From Paulinella micropora (Eukaryota > Cercozoa > Imbricatea > Euglyphida), in assembly GCA_009731375.1 (NCBI GenBank), contig BJOX01000029.1:1107513-1136177 (forward strand): a stretch of 28,665 bases of DNA, in the 5' to 3' direction. A program made the position numbers and the translations under genes. Positions 13,512 through 27,994 of this stretch are shown here, in pieces. How positions within the stretch are numbered: the stretch's first letter is position 1; every line of letters begins with the position of its first letter. The notes beneath the pieces were generated by a model. That model saw only the letters and a program-made list of their open reading frames with translations. It did not search any database and was not told where the DNA came from.

Positions 13512-13691
13512 GTGTATCTCCTGCCAATTGCTGAGCCAAAAGGCCATGTGCATCCAGTCCTCCATTCCATAAGGAAAGTCTCCACACCAATCGGTGGAAT
13601 AAAGGAAGTGACGGCANNNNNNNNNNNNNNNNNNNNNNNNNNNNNNNNNNNNNNNNNNNNNNNNNNNNNNNNNNNNNNNNNNNNNNNNNNN
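13512..13691. other. R2-like diverged island, then a 75-bp gap
   Basis: Starts AGTGTATCTCCTGCCAATTG, a diverged relative of the R2 head word at 13767, and continues as about 100 bp of unique sequence to 13616. The remainder is N. Confidence 0.5.
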
Positions 13692-13767
<76 letters not shown>

Positions 13768-13976
13768 GTGCTTCTCTGTCAATGGCTGATGCAAATCTGC
13801 ACATGCGCCTCCATNNNNNNNNNNNNNNNNNNNNNNNNNNNNNNNNNNNNNNNNNNNNNNNNNNNNNNNNNNNNNNNNNNNNNNNNNNNNNNNNNNNNNN
13901 NNNNNNNNNNNNNNNNNNNNNNNNNNNNNNNNNNNNNNNNNNNNNNNNNNNNNNNNNNNNNNNNNNNNNNNNNNNN
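13692..13976. repeat. (AAC)n(AAT)n, R2 head fragment, 162-bp gap
   Basis: AAC then AAT repeats to 13766, then AGTGCTTCTCTGTCAATGGC and on to 13814 (R2 head, also at 14671 and 28623), then N. Confidence 0.85.
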
Positions 13977-14036
13977 CAAAGGGTTATGAGTTGGCGTCAC
14001 AGTTTAACGCCTTGAGGCCATTGGGCTGGAACTCTC

Positions 14037-14072
<36 letters not shown>

Positions 14073-14111
14073 AATAATAATAATAATAACAATAATAATA
14101 ATAATAATAAT
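13977..14111. repeat. R2 3' fragment followed by (CAA)n(TAA)n
   Basis: Bases 13977-14035 match 14470-14528. The fragment is cut at GGAACTCT and joined to a CAA then TAA tract. Confidence 0.85.
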
Positions 14112-14562
14112 ACTATATCTGAGGCGTACTGATGCAGCTAATGGCATATCCTCAACGGACATAAGCCTCCAATACCCTTGTTCGAGGTCCTCCACCCCCC
14201 CGTGTCAGTCTCTCGCCTGATGATCGGGGCCACCGATGGAGCTCCTGAGGGCAAGACTGCACTAAGCCGAGGTTATTCCGCAGTCCCAGCAACCTCTTGC
14301 AAGACGTCACCGAATGTGCAAGTGCATACACCAAGCGCGGTTGCTAGAGCTGCCTCGAAACCCCACCCATAACAATCTGGTGTCTGCTGGGTCCTGGGCT
14401 ATCAACCAGCATATGCGGAGTTTAAGATCTTTTACGCGCGCAACGACCCTCCTCCCCAGCATCTACCACCAAAGGGTTATGAGTTGGCGTCACAGTTTAA
14501 CGCCTTGAGGCCATTGGGCTGGAACTCTGTTTAGCAAGTGTGACTAGGTTTTTTCATCGGGA
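14112..14562. mobile_element. R2 repeat element, full copy 1 (451 bp)
   Basis: Matches 27995-28445 with only three differences by eye. Both copies are preceded by the same (AAC)n-(TAA)n order, and TAA repeat follows the second copy directly and this one after another 45 bp. That would suit a small retroelement with a (TAA)n tail. A word close to a Pol III B box (GTTCGAGGTCC) lies near 14182, but no convincing A box was seen. No conserved ORF of useful length, no terminal inverted repeats. The class is therefore open: SINE, truncated LINE end, or other dispersed repeat. Confidence 0.6.
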
Positions 14563-14813
14563 TTTCCCTCAAATATGTCACAGTCAACACTCCAAGGCAG
14601 ATTTACTAATAATAATAATAATAATGATAATAATAAGAACAATAACAATAATAATAATAATAATAAGAATAGTGCTTCTCTGTCAATGGCTGATGCATTT
14701 CTGCACATGCGCCTCCATCGTCTCACCCGTGAGGGGAGTACGAAGAATTGACGATAAGCTCTAATGACACCCCCGCAAGGGCAGTTCCAACACTTCCAGA
14801 CGGGCCGGTATGT
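14563..14813. repeat. R2-linked sequence: 3' flank, (TAA)n and second head
   Basis: Forty-five bp of flank absent from the 28 kb copy, then TAA repeat (14608-14670), then the R2 head at 14671 continuing to 14813 with CATCGTCTCACCCGTGAGG. Elements appear inserted end to end at TAA tracts. Confidence 0.65.
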
Positions 14814-14921
14814 TCAAATAATAAGAATAATAATAATAATAAGAAGAAGAATAATAATAATGATAAGAATAATAGTAATAGTAGTAGTAGTAAAAGTAGT
14901 AGTAGTAGTAGTAGTAGTAGC

Positions 14922-14990
<69 letters not shown>

Positions 14991-14992
14991 TA
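14814..14992. repeat. (TAA)n/(AAGAAT)n then (GTA)n
   Basis: TAA and AAGAAT repeats grade into TAG/GTA repeats from 14875. Confidence 0.96.
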
Positions 14993-15036
14993 TATAATAC
15001 ACATACCCATAGAATTCATCATATCGGAATACTCCT

Positions 15037-15166
15037 CCTACACACACACACACACACACACATACACACATACATACATACATACATACATACATACATA
15101 CAAACATACATACATACATACATACATACATACACATACATACATACACATACACGACATACATAC
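15037..15166. repeat. (CA)n then (CATA)n
   Basis: CA to 15062, then CATA units with a few CACATA variants. Confidence 0.95.
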
Positions 15167-15196
15167 ATAAATTGTTTCGTTTCAGCATTTCGCCTC
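15167..15196 (-). CDS. Possible 30-nt micro-exon (RRNAETKQF)
   Basis: Minus strand: ATGTATCGACAG| exon |GTATGT, phase 2 in and out, encoding xRRNAETKQF. The opposite strand carries TTGTTTCGTTTCAG|, also a good acceptor, so this is ambiguous. Confidence 0.2.
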
Positions 15197-15249
15197 CTGT
15201 CGATACATAATATTATCTACATACGTTTCTACCAACCTACGATCAAACG

Positions 15250-15856
<607 letters not shown>

Positions 15857-15956
15857 CGTTTTGTTATGTTATGACATGTTATGACATCTTATTTCATGTC
15901 ATGGTATGTTATGTTGTGTGTGGCGTCGCTACCTCGTCCTCCGGTCGCGTACTTAC

Positions 15957-18625
<2,669 letters not shown>

Positions 18626-18785
18626 CTGTGTACATGCACGCACACATACATACATGCATACGAGCATAAATACATGCATACGAGCATAAATACATGCATG
18701 CTTGCATACATACATACTTACATACATACATACATACATACATGCATACACACATGCATACATACATACATACATACATACATAC

Positions 18786-19541
<756 letters not shown>

Positions 19542-19542
<1 letters not shown>

Positions 19543-19547
19543 TAATT

Positions 19548-19594
<47 letters not shown>

Positions 19595-19627
19595 AATTCC
19601 ATATATATTTATTATTATTGTTATTAC
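19542..19627. repeat. (TA)n and (TTA)n
   Basis: TA alternation to 19589 bracketed by two copies of TTAATTCCATATATAT, then TTA units. Confidence 0.95.
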
Positions 19628-19629
19628 TA

Positions 19630-19660
<31 letters not shown>

Positions 19661-19860
19661 TTATTTAATATTTTTAATCTAAGTCATTTTATTTTAATAC
19701 TTCAATTTTTTTTAATAATTTCTCATTATCTTTAATAACTTGAGACGTAGGTCACCATCTAGTTAAATCAATAGCTCTTGAGCTAACGATTTGTATGGAT
19801 CGACCAGAGGTTAAAAGACTGTTAAATTGTTAACTTCATTAAACCGAAGGCCTAGGCCTA
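19628..19860. repeat. R4 repeat, copy 1
   Basis: From TTATTTAATATTTTTAATCT through GACGTAGGTCACC, AATAGCTCTTGAGCTAACG and TGGATCGACCAGAGGTTAAA; copied at 19985-20151 with a handful of differences. Contains the hairpin word AGCTCTTGAGCT. No ORF. Confidence 0.85.
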
Positions 19861-19869
19861 GTAGTAGTG

Positions 19870-19964
<95 letters not shown>

Positions 19965-20321
19965 CGTATTATTATTATTATTATTATTATTATTTTATTT
20001 TAATATTTTTAATCTAAGTCATTTTATTTTAATACTTTAATTTTTTTAAATAATTTCTCATTATCTTTAATAACTTGAGACGTAGGTCACCATCTAGTTA
20101 AATCAATAGCTCTTGAGCTAACGATTTGTATGGATCGACCAGAGGTTAAATNNNNNNNNNNNNNNNNNNNNNNNNNNNNNNNNNNNNNNNNNNNNNNNNN
20201 NNNNNNNNNNNNNNNNNNNNNNNNNNNNNNNNNNNNNNNNNNNNNNNNNNNNNNNNNNNNNNNNNNNNNNNNNNNNNNNNNNNNNNNNNNNNNNNNNNNN
20301 NNNNNNNNNNNNNNNNNNNNN

Positions 20322-20393
<72 letters not shown>

Positions 20394-20424
20394 AGTAAGT
20401 AAGTAATAGTAGCAGTAGTCTTAC
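19861..20424. repeat. (GTA)n, (ATT)n, R4 copy 2, 170-bp gap, (GTA)n
   Basis: GTA to 19964, ATT to 19993, R4 copy 2 to 20151, N 20152-20321, GTA to 20392, then (AAGT) units. The order GTA-ATT-R4 resembles the order before copy 1, so the whole block may be duplicated. Confidence 0.9.
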
Positions 20425-20676
20425 ATGAGAGCATTTACTTGCAGCGGGGAAATCTTCTGTCAACACATCACAATGCAAAAAGTGAAGTGGCGTGTTTGTC
20501 ATCTGCACTGGTGGATTGCTATGATACACACCGTTGTTGCCTCTGATGCCTTTAACTATTTTGCCGCAGATCGTTGCTATGATAACGTTGAAAACGGAAA
20601 CGAATTAAAAAATAATAAAAGCGTAAATGCAGTATCCAGGCACTTGCTGGAAATTGAATACCTATTGAAAAACTGA
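20425..20676 (+). CDS. Possible small ORF or exon, 83 codons
   Basis: ATG at 20425 to TGA at 20676 in normal-complexity sequence. The peptide includes MQKVKWRVCHLHWWIAMIHT, then VVASDAFNYFAADRCYDNV and a C-terminal SRHLLEIEYLLKN. Trp/His/Cys-rich start, acidic-to-helical end. An acceptor-like TTTACTTGCAG at 20444 raises the option that it is a terminal exon. Not recognised; no second copy here to test selection. Confidence 0.35.
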   Translation: MRAFTCSGEIFCQHITMQKVKWRVCHLHWWIAMIHTVVASDAFNYFAADRCYDNVENGNELKNNKSVNAVSRHLLEIEYLLKN

Positions 20677-20789
20677 ATCTCAAGTGGGAGACTTGTTGAG
20701 AGAGTTGAGAGAGAGCAGGAGCCAATGATTCTCGCTTCTGTTAAATATCTCTCGAGTGCTCTCGCGTGCCTTCATCCCTGAGAGGCGTT

Positions 20790-21045
20790 CACGATTTCAT
20801 CCAATTTCCCTGACTGGCAAAGCGAACGCTGAGGTTTAGCTTGAGCTACGTTCACGCATACGTGAAACTGTCCGCGTGAACGATCATTTTCACGAATGCG
20901 TTCACGATGGCGGCTACGTTCACGCATACGTGAAACTGTCCGCGTGAACGTGAACGATCATCGTTCACGATAGTGAAACGAAAATTCACAAGCGTTCACG
21001 ATGGCGTGTGAGGCGCCGGCGGTGATCGTCAACGCTGGCGTGAAT
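20790..21045. repeat. GTTCACG/CGTGAAC palindromic cluster 1
   Basis: More than ten TTCACG or CGTGAA words in both orientations. A 66-bp unit starting GGCTACGTTCACGCATACGT is duplicated (about 20845 and 20911). Inside it TTCACG-CATA-CGTGAA is an inverted repeat. A second cluster of the same word lies at 24454-24605. Confidence 0.75.
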
Positions 21046-21415
21046 TTTACGTTAACGCTGCAGCGCAGTGGATTAATAAAACGGTGAGTGATGCAAGACT
21101 TAAAAAACGCTTCAAGTGATAATGAGCCTTCAAGTACTCAGTAGTACCGGTAATATTGATAAAAGATTTAACTGTGTTATTACTAATAATGTAGGAAGGG
21201 GGGTGAGTGAAATTCAATGCTAATACTACTCGCCTCTCTTGCAAAACATGGCAACGATTCAAATTCTTAACTAAGACTTGGTGATCTATGAATATAGACT
21301 AGAAACAAAATAAAATAAATAACAGTGCCAAGAAATATTTCATATAATAATTAAGTTGGCGGCGCTAAAAACACGCACATTATTAAAGTCGTTCAGTGAA
21401 AAATCGTAGAAATAA
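21046..21415. other. Unique sequence without a clear gene
   Basis: Normal-complexity DNA. A consensus-like donor, AAAACG|GTGAGT, at 21082 (plus) could end an exon, but no matching upstream frame was secure. A 71-codon minus-strand frame ends in the palindrome cluster and is not convincing. Confidence 0.5.
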
Positions 21416-21569
21416 CAACCACCACCACTACAACAACAACAACGACAACAACAACGACGACGACGACGACTACAACAACAACAACAACAACAACGGCAAC
21501 AACAATGGCAACAACAACAACAACGACAACAACAACAACAACAAAACACTACTAAAATTACTATTACTG

Positions 21570-21638
<69 letters not shown>

Positions 21639-21726
21639 TTACTACTGTTGCTGATGCTGCTGCTACTGCTACTGCTACCGCTGCTACTTCTACTTCTACT
21701 TCTTCTACTTTTTCCTCCTCCTCCTC

Positions 21727-21759
<33 letters not shown>

Positions 21760-21771
21760 ATAATAATAATG

Positions 21772-21858
<87 letters not shown>

Positions 21859-22087
21859 GTAGTAGTAGTAGTAGTAGTATTAATAGTAGTAGTAATAGTA
21901 ATAATAGTAATAGTATTAGTAATGGTATTAGTATTGGTATTAGTATTAGTATTAGTATTAGTATTAGTATTAGTATTAGTATTAGTAATAGTGATAGTAA
22001 TAGTGATAGTAATAGTAATAGTAATAATGAGACGATTACCACCACCTTCTCCACAACTCGTCCTCTGCTCCGACTTCTGTTTGAGCT

Positions 22088-22133
<46 letters not shown>

Positions 22134-22147
22134 GACTACTACTACTA

Positions 22148-22222
<75 letters not shown>

Positions 22223-22274
22223 TCACTTCTACAGCGACGACTGCTGCTGCTATGCTGCTGCTGCTGTTATAATG

Positions 22275-22313
<39 letters not shown>

Positions 22314-22403
22314 GCTACTACTACTGCTACTACTACTGCTACTACTACTGCTGCTGCTGCTACTACTACTACTGCTACTGCTACTACTACTATTACTACT
22401 ACT

Positions 22404-22452
<49 letters not shown>

Positions 22453-22520
22453 GCTGCTGCTGCTACTGCTGCTACTGCTGCTACTACAATTCTACTACTA
22501 CTACTACTAGTACTACTACC

Positions 22521-22553
<33 letters not shown>

Positions 22554-22675
22554 ACTAGTACTAGTACTAGTACTAGTAGTACTAGTACTAGTACTAATAC
22601 TAGTTACTACGTGACTAGTACTAGTACTAGTAGTACTAGTACTAGTACTACTACTACTACTTTGCATAAACATAA
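21416..22675. repeat. Trinucleotide mosaic: (CAA), (CTA), (TAA), (AGT), (CTA), (CTG)
   Basis: Blocks in order: ACA/ACG to 21545, CTA to 21750 with GCT patches, TAA to 21858, GTA/ATT-AGT to 22028, CTA to 22390 with CTG patches, CTA, and ACTAGT hexamers to 22660. One unique island at 22029-22087. Confidence 0.95.
22040..22087 (-). CDS. Possible 48-nt charged micro-exon (LKQKSEQRTSCGEGG)
   Basis: Minus strand: GTAGTAGTAG| exon |GTAATC, phase 1 in and 1 out, encoding xLKQKSEQRTSCGEGG. A donor GAAG|GTGGTG is also possible. Similar in charge to the micro-exons on the left half, but with no duplicate to support it. Confidence 0.25.
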
Positions 22676-23010
22676 CATCAGATAACATAAGATAACATCA
22701 GATAACATAAGATAACATAAGATAACATAAGATAACACAACACAACATTACATTACATTACATTAGATTACATGACCTTGCATAACATGACATTGCAGTG
22801 CATTACAGTACATATCATGACATTACATTACATTACATATCATAACATAAGATAACATAACATTACATAACATAACATAACATACATAACATACAATGAT
22901 AATATACATAACATAACATAACATAACATGACATGACATAACTAACATAGCATAGCATAACATAACATAACTTGTGACATAACATAACATAACATAACTA
23001 TAAATGAGAT
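22676..23010. repeat. (ATAAC)n/(ATAAG)n pentamer array
   Basis: ATAAC, ATAAG, ATCAG and ATTAC pentamers with ATGAC variants; the reverse complement of the TTATG family at 156. Confidence 0.95.
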
Positions 23011-23261
23011 GTCTTCGCTTGCGTTCGTTGTCCTTACAGCCCAACATGAGAATAGGAATGCAATACAAGACTACACCTTTTAATTGTCCTCTGCTTGCAT
23101 CCAATAAAGGTCTGTCGGTTTAGACTAGTTAGAGGACGCTAAGGCAGACCTAACTGAAGTTGAGCCAAATAAATAAATAAATAAAAAGCAAAGACATAAA
23201 GACATAAAGAAATGAAAATAATAGCTAACTAAATAAGTAATCAATATCTATTCACGGCAGT
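23011..23261. mobile_element. Unique island ending in an (AAAT)n tail; possible short retroelement
   Basis: An AATAAA at 23103, the 17-bp word CTGTCGGTTTAGACTAG (23112-23128) shared with R3 copy C, then 40 bp ending GTTGAGCC followed by AAATAAATAAATAAATAAA (23166-23185). That tail would suit a SINE or LINE 3' end. As an alternative, the plus strand reads TTGTCCTTACAG| and an open frame ending in the TAG of that word, and the minus strand has a GGGCT|GTAAGG donor at 23035, so an exon cannot be excluded. Confidence 0.4.
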
Positions 23262-24257
<996 letters not shown>

Positions 24258-24453
24258 TCAAAAGAGTGAATTTTTGTTTGTTCTTTTTGTTTACTCTGTA
24301 CCATCAAGAATTGGAAACGTTGTAATATCAAGTTATACCAAGTTCAACATGCCACTGATCTTTTTATTAAATATGATGCGGCATTAGTTGATTAGTATCA
24401 AACCTGGCCTTTCAACTTACTACCGAGGTGAGGATTAATTCTACGCTTGATTA
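24258..24453. other. Unique AT-rich sequence
   Basis: No frame longer than a few dozen codons. A donor-like ACCGAG|GTGAGG occurs near 24428 on the plus strand. Confidence 0.5.
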
Positions 24454-24605
24454 TCGTGAACGCGTCCGTGAAATTTTGAAATTCACGGGGCGTTTACGGA
24501 TTGTTCACGAACCGTTCACGGACCGGCTCACGTGACAATAATATTTACGTGACTGATTCACGGGACGTTTATGGATTGTTCACGAACCGCTCGCGTGACA
24601 ATAAT
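24454..24605. repeat. GTTCACG/CGTGAAC palindromic cluster 2
   Basis: Two copies of a 75-bp unit (start ATTCACGGGGCG at 24481 and ATTCACGGGACG at 24556), each with GGATTGTTCACGAACCG and ending GTGACAATAATAT. TTCGTGAAC/GTTCACGAA words occur in both orientations. Confidence 0.75.
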
Positions 24606-24611
24606 ATATAC

Positions 24612-24815
24612 TATTACTGAGGACGTTTAACGGTGAGATTAAAAATTAATTTTACATAAAAATGATTGGTGACTACGTTTTTTAAAAGTTAAAATTCAAA
24701 AAATCATTAGTCACATCAATTGAATTTCGAAATTTGAATTTGAACATTAATTCTCGGTTGTCACGTTCAACTCAAGTTTAAGTCGTACCTTCAAGCTATC
24801 CTCAGTAATCTCACC
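24612..24815. mobile_element. Possible MITE-like element, about 200 bp
   Basis: ATTACTGAGGA at the left is repeated inverted as TCCTCAGTAAT at the right, with further internal inverted words (GTGACTA ... TAGTCAC). AT-rich and non-coding. The terminal repeats are only 11 bp and no target-site duplication was confirmed. Confidence 0.3.
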
Positions 24816-25311
24816 CTTCATTTTTTACGCAATCACTCTTTTAACTTGATATTAATAAAAACTTCAATTTGCCACTCGTATGGATGAGTGGGAAGACGAA
24901 GTGTGAGAAGCCTCGGAAAAGTTAAAAAGAAAAGGCGACTGTTACAAACTCAAATGAAAGGAAAAACAGTGAAGCCTGGCATAAAAGAAAAAAAAACTTG
25001 AAGTAATTCTGACTCGGAATTTAACACTTCAGTGAATTAGAACTTGAACGTCACGAGTCCTTAGTAATATCATCAATTATTGAGTTCGGATGTATCGACT
25101 TTTTTAGATCGACAGTATCTGTAACCATCACTTATTAGTATTGTATTAATATTCAGTGTATTAATATTTAAAAAATTTAAAAGATAACTTTATTTACTTG
25201 AATAAATTATTGTATTAATAACAACCAGAAGTCATGGCCATTTCTTTTTAGAGCGTTCGTAAGAAAACTGAAACAACAGGAGCAAATTCTTTTCGTACGA
25301 AGCAGTCAAAG
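24816..25311. other. AT-rich unique region upstream of gene 4
   Basis: About 500 bp with no ORF over about 15 codons of note. It probably holds the promoter and any 5' exons of gene 4, but no TATA box or other element could be singled out with confidence. Confidence 0.45.
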
Positions 25312-25420
25312 ATGGGGTGGTGCGTGTTGCATTTTTTTTCTTCTGCTAAGCAGAGATTCCATCTAAGGTTTGAACCTCAAACAAAACTGCAAGCTCGGAA
25401 GCTACTACTATTACTACTAT

Positions 25421-25473
<53 letters not shown>

Positions 25474-26521
25474 AGTAGTAGTAGTACCTACTACTACTAC
25501 TACTTTCTTCTTCTCTTCTTCTTCTTCTTTCTTCTTCTTCTTCTTCATCTTCTTCTTCTTCTTCCTAGAGTACAGAACACTGTTGATTTGGAGCGTTACT
25601 TCAAAAAATACAGATGGCACGGCAACGTGGTGGTGTTTCTATTCTGGACAGCTTGGCAGGCAGGGCACAAGGAAGTAGTGTTGCATTTCATACGCACATG
25701 CCCACAGATCAAATATGTCCTGGTAGCAGATGAGAGCAAGCGGCCTCAAGGGCATAGGCTTGCATTTTCGATGCTTGAACAGGCAGGTTTCACTTTGCAT
25801 AGATACAGACCGCGTTTGACAATTGCACGTAGTTCAGGTTCGGAAAAATTTGTTCTGGTGTGTTGGAAAAGACTGAAATAATAAAAGTTTGACTCGTATG
25901 TCAAGTTTGAAGTGTGATGCATCCGAGATGCGCTACTAATTGTACTTGCATGTGTGGTAGTAGTTTTATCGAGTACCGCGACTGGAGGGCGTGCGCCCAG
26001 GGCTGTTATTGCGTGTGGAATATGATGGTAAAGAAAGCAATTGCATAGTTGAGGCGCAAGATGAATTTTTGGGTGAGGAAGAGCTTGTCGTTTCAGTCAA
26101 GCAGTTGGATACGTGGACGGACAAGAAACATAAACTTAAGGCTCTGAGACCAGCACGTTCTGAGGCAGGCCGCAAATATGGGCTACTTGATGAATTAGTT
26201 TATAGTGAGCAACTGGATCTTGGACAATCTCATCTCCTAACTCTGGCGCGAACTTATTTTCAAGATTTTGTCTGGTCTGGACGAAAGGAAGCACAACCTG
26301 GCAGAGGCAGAGGCCAAGAACAGATAGAAAAAGAGGGGGGAGGCAAAAGTAAAGAAGCAAGCGTAAAGGGGGGACGAAAGAAGCATAGTTTTGCTATCGT
26401 ACAAGTGTTTAATAACTCGGGAGAAAACGAAACAGAAGCAGGGAATGCCCCGTCAGCTATGGCAAAGGGAAAGCGTAGTAGGCCGCAGTCCAAGAAAGTT
26501 TTGGTAAATGCGGAACAGTAG
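25312..26521 (+). CDS. Gene 4: three-exon gene, possible methyltransferase-like half plus basic tail
   Basis: Proposed exons 25312-25367, 25569-25857 and 25964-26521 (TAG stop). Junction 1 fits in phase: CTAAG|GTTTGA to CTTCTTCCTAG|. Junction 2 is CTG|GTGTGT to GTAGTAG|, phase 0, with a TACTAAT branch-point-like word at 25934. Exon 3 has no in-frame ATG until near its end, so it needs an upstream exon. If intron 2 is retained, the frame stops at TAA 25881 right at an AATAAA. Exon 2 reads VDLERYFKKYRWHGNVVVFL, then VLVADESKRPQGHRLAFSML and EQAGF, ending GSEKFVL (with VCWKRL if unspliced). The order strand, helix, LVADE, helix, GF, strand, strand would suit the C-terminal half of a class I SAM methyltransferase, but the SAM-binding half is not seen, so this is weak. 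Exon 3 starts RPGLLLRVEYDGKESNCIVE (Tudor-like at best), then a Lys/Gly/Gln-rich tail. The start at 25312 has a good context (AAGATGG), but earlier exons are possible. Confidence 0.6.
25406..25566. repeat. (CTA)n and (CTT)n in intron 1 of gene 4
   Basis: CTA repeat followed by CTT repeat that forms the pyrimidine tract of the acceptor at 25568. The frame stays open through it, so an unspliced product with poly-Leu is possible in principle. Confidence 0.93.
25880..25885 (+). terminator. AATAAA poly(A) signal overlapping a stop codon
   Basis: AATAAA begins inside the TAA stop of the unspliced exon 2 frame and is followed by a GT-rich stretch (GTATGTCAAGTTTGAAGTGT). It lies inside the proposed intron 2, so it could end a short isoform. 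Confidence 0.35.
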
Positions 26522-26539
26522 GTATTCCTTGACCCTAAA

Positions 26540-27440
26540 TTCCAGGTATACCTTGACTAGAAATAGACATGCAAGGACCTTTCAATGTTTACCTGACATA
26601 TCCAACGTATACCTTGAAATATTCAAGGTATACCTTGGAATAGTCAAGGTATACCTTGCACCAGTCAAGATATATATACCTTGATATTCCAAGGTATACC
26701 TTGAAATATCAAGGTGACGTATATTGAAAGATAGATTCCAAGTCAAGAAAACCTTGAATTTAGAGTCAAGGCATACCTTGAACTTAGCGTCAAGGAATAC
26801 CTTCACTTTAAATTCAAGGTATACATTGACTTTAAATCCAAGGTATTTCTTGGATTTACATCAAGGTATACCTTGGATTTGCGTCAAGATTCCTTGATTT
26901 TAAATTCAATGTATACCTTGAATTTAAAGTCAAGGTATACCTTGACTTTAAATCCAAGGTATTTCTTGGATTTGCATCAAGGTATATCTTGGATTTGCGT
27001 CAAGGTATACCTTGACGCAAATTCAGTGTATACCTTGACTTTAAATTCAAGGTATACCTTGGATTTAAAGTCAAGGAATACCTTGAACGCAAGGTATACC
27101 TCTAATTTAAAGTCAAGGTATACCTTGACGCAAATCCACGGCATACCTTAACGCAAATCCAAGATATACCTTGAATTTCAAGTCAAGGTATACCTTGACG
27201 CTAAATTCAAGGTATGCCTTGAGTTTTAGCGTCAAGGTATACCTTGAGTTTTTAGTGTGTGTGAGTTTTTTTTTGCGTCCCGGGTCGGCCCCTCTAAAAA
27301 CTCAATGAAAATAGTCCTTTACTCGTAAAATTTAGGGTAAACCTTGCCAACACAGGGTAAACCTTGAAAAAAAATTAATAAATATGCAAGGTATACCCTG
27401 AACTCAAGGTATATCTTGCATTCAAGGTATACCTTGACTT
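26540..27440. repeat. Array of perfect palindromes centred on CAAGGTATACCTTG
   Basis: At least ten exact copies of the 14-bp palindrome CAAGGTATACCTTG and roughly twenty one- or two-base variants occur in about 900 bp. Spacers are themselves paired: ATTTAAAGT with ACTTTAAAT, and ATTTGCGT with ACGCAAAT. Some palindromes are therefore longer: 26993-27022 is a perfect 30-bp palindrome and 26922-26953 a perfect 32-bp one. The array starts about 20 bp after the gene 4 stop and ends just before the (GTA)n tract. The 92-codon and 74-codon frames here come from the repeat. Confidence 0.92.
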
Positions 27441-27463
27441 TTGACTTAGGAATAAACGGGGTT

Positions 27464-27469
27464 GTAGTG

Positions 27470-27544
<75 letters not shown>

Positions 27545-27586
27545 ATAGTAGTAATAGTAGTACTCGTCGTAGTAGTAGTAGCAGTA

Positions 27587-27659
<73 letters not shown>

Positions 27660-27660
27660 C

Positions 27661-27693
<33 letters not shown>

Positions 27694-27801
27694 ATAGTAG
27701 TAGTAGTAGTAGTAGTGATAGTAGTAGTAATAGTAGTAGTAGTAGTAGTAGTAGTAGTGATAGTAGTAGTAATAGTAGTAGTAGTAGTAGTAGTAGTAAT
27801 G

Positions 27802-27840
<39 letters not shown>

Positions 27841-27854
27841 ACAACAACAACAAC

Positions 27855-27888
<34 letters not shown>

Positions 27889-27891
27889 TTG

Positions 27892-27951
<60 letters not shown>

Positions 27952-27994
27952 TAATAATAACAATAATAATAGTAATAATAATAATAGTAATAAT
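27464..27994. repeat. (GTA)n, (AAC)n, (TAA)n
   Basis: GTA to 27840 with single-base variants, AAC to 27855, TAA to 27994. The AAC-TAA order directly before R2 is the same as at 14036-14111. Confidence 0.97.

Noticed and set aside
14160-14200. tRNA-type Pol III promoter in R2
   Set aside because: The B-box-like GTTCGAGGTCC has an extra base and no convincing A box stands at the right distance; mentioned only as a weak hint.
14004-14508. ORFs of 60-64 codons in R2, both strands
   Set aside because: The two copies are too similar to show codon selection, and the frames differ between strands with no recognisable domain.
19750-19815. tRNA-like fold in R4 (AGCTC-AA-GAGCT with a GGTCGATCC word)
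   Set aside because: The A-box-like and B-box-like words come in the wrong order and no cloverleaf could be drawn.
21047-21262. 71-codon minus-strand ORF
   Set aside because: The frame starts in plain unique DNA but lacks splice or codon support and overlaps a donor-like site on the other strand.
26582-27151. ORFs within the palindrome array (74 and 92 codons)
   Set aside because: Peptides are repeats of YTL/NLKSRYTL from the palindrome unit and occur on both strands.
26540-27440. CRISPR array or tandem satellite
   Set aside because: Spacing is irregular, the 14-mer is a perfect palindrome and spacers are recurring paired words, not unique spacers.
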